The notes under the pieces were generated by a model. It saw nothing but the letters and a program-made list of their open reading frames with translations. It had not been told where the DNA came from and did not search any database. Shown here in pieces: positions 6,338 to 6,405 of a stretch of DNA of 6,405 nucleotides. Every line of letters begins with the position of its first letter. Position 1 is the stretch's first letter. The translations under genes were made by a program, and so were the position numbers. The DNA is from Mesobacterium_A hydrothermale (GTDB lineage: Bacteria > Pseudomonadota > Alphaproteobacteria > Rhodobacterales > Rhodobacteraceae), in NCBI RefSeq assembly GCF_035818635.1, contig NZ_JAYLLH010000061.1:1-6405 (forward strand). The letters are read 5' to 3'.

Positions 6338-6405
6338 GTGCGCCTCAGCGCCGCCGGTGAAGGGGCTTTTACGGTTACCCAACAAAACCCGCAACCCCTT
6401 TTTTT

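Noticed and set aside
6360..6405. Inverted AAGGGG/CCCCTT with a T-run at the right edge
   Set aside because: The stem is only 6 bp with a 29-base loop and the sequence is cut off by the window edge, so neither terminator nor promoter can be supported.

Overview
The window is one complete ribosomal RNA operon, transcribed entirely from the minus strand (right to left): promoter and leader, 16S rRNA, tRNA-Ile(GAU), tRNA-Ala(UGC), 23S rRNA, 5S rRNA and an end-of-operon hairpin. The 16S length (about 1.47 kb, CAACUUGAGAG start, CCUCCUUUCU end), the Ile-Ala spacer, and the rRNA and 5S sequences point to an alphaproteobacterium, most likely Rhodobacterales (Roseobacter/Rhodobacter group). That placement rests on recalled sequence character, not on a search.

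The unusual feature is a roughly 616-base insertion inside the 23S gene (about 2603-3218), exactly where the small terminal hairpin of helix 25 (domain I) should be. Conserved 23S sequence resumes on both sides. The insert begins and ends with a near-perfect inverted repeat (2605-2626 with 3194-3215) that would extend helix 25 into a long RNase III-type stem. It is therefore organised like a 23S intervening sequence (IVS), which is cut out of the rRNA without religation. Unlike ordinary short, non-coding IVSs, its loop is almost filled by one intact reading frame on the rRNA strand (3155-2634). The frame has its own Shine-Dalgarno sequence and encodes 173 residues. Its C-terminus carries the His-x-Ser-Asn-Ala ... 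Asn-Pro-Gly-Ile-Glu signature of the PagL / lipid A deacylase (acyloxyacyl hydrolase-like) family, with His148, Ser150 and Glu162 at the same spacing as the PagL catalytic triad. A lipid A-modifying enzyme gene embedded in a large-subunit rRNA gene is the main discovery candidate here.

Layout from right to left: 6280-6405, GC-rich upstream region with helically phased repeats and a probable -35 element; 6196-6205, boxA antiterminator; 5959-6195, leader with one arm of the 16S processing stem and a hairpin; 4491-5958, 16S; 4363-4490, spacer with the other 16S processing arm and two hairpins; 4286-4362, tRNA-Ile; 4184-4259, tRNA-Ala; 3780-4183, spacer with a long hairpin just after tRNA-Ala and the arms of a compound 23S processing stem; 343-3779, 23S with an extended helix 9 hairpin and the helix 25 IVS; 227-342, spacer with a hairpin and the matching 23S processing arms; 111-226, 5S with its own precursor stem; 33-63, terminator-like hairpin. 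No protein gene other than the one in the IVS is supported; the other open frames lie across rRNA and are chance frames.

Functional picture: one antiterminated transcript is folded into nested precursor stems that release 16S, 23S and 5S, while RNase P and the 3' nucleases release the tRNAs. Cutting at the IVS stem would leave 23S as two pieces of about 0.56 and 2.26 kb held together by base pairing, and would release a small RNA that looks like an mRNA. Whether that RNA is translated is the key open question.
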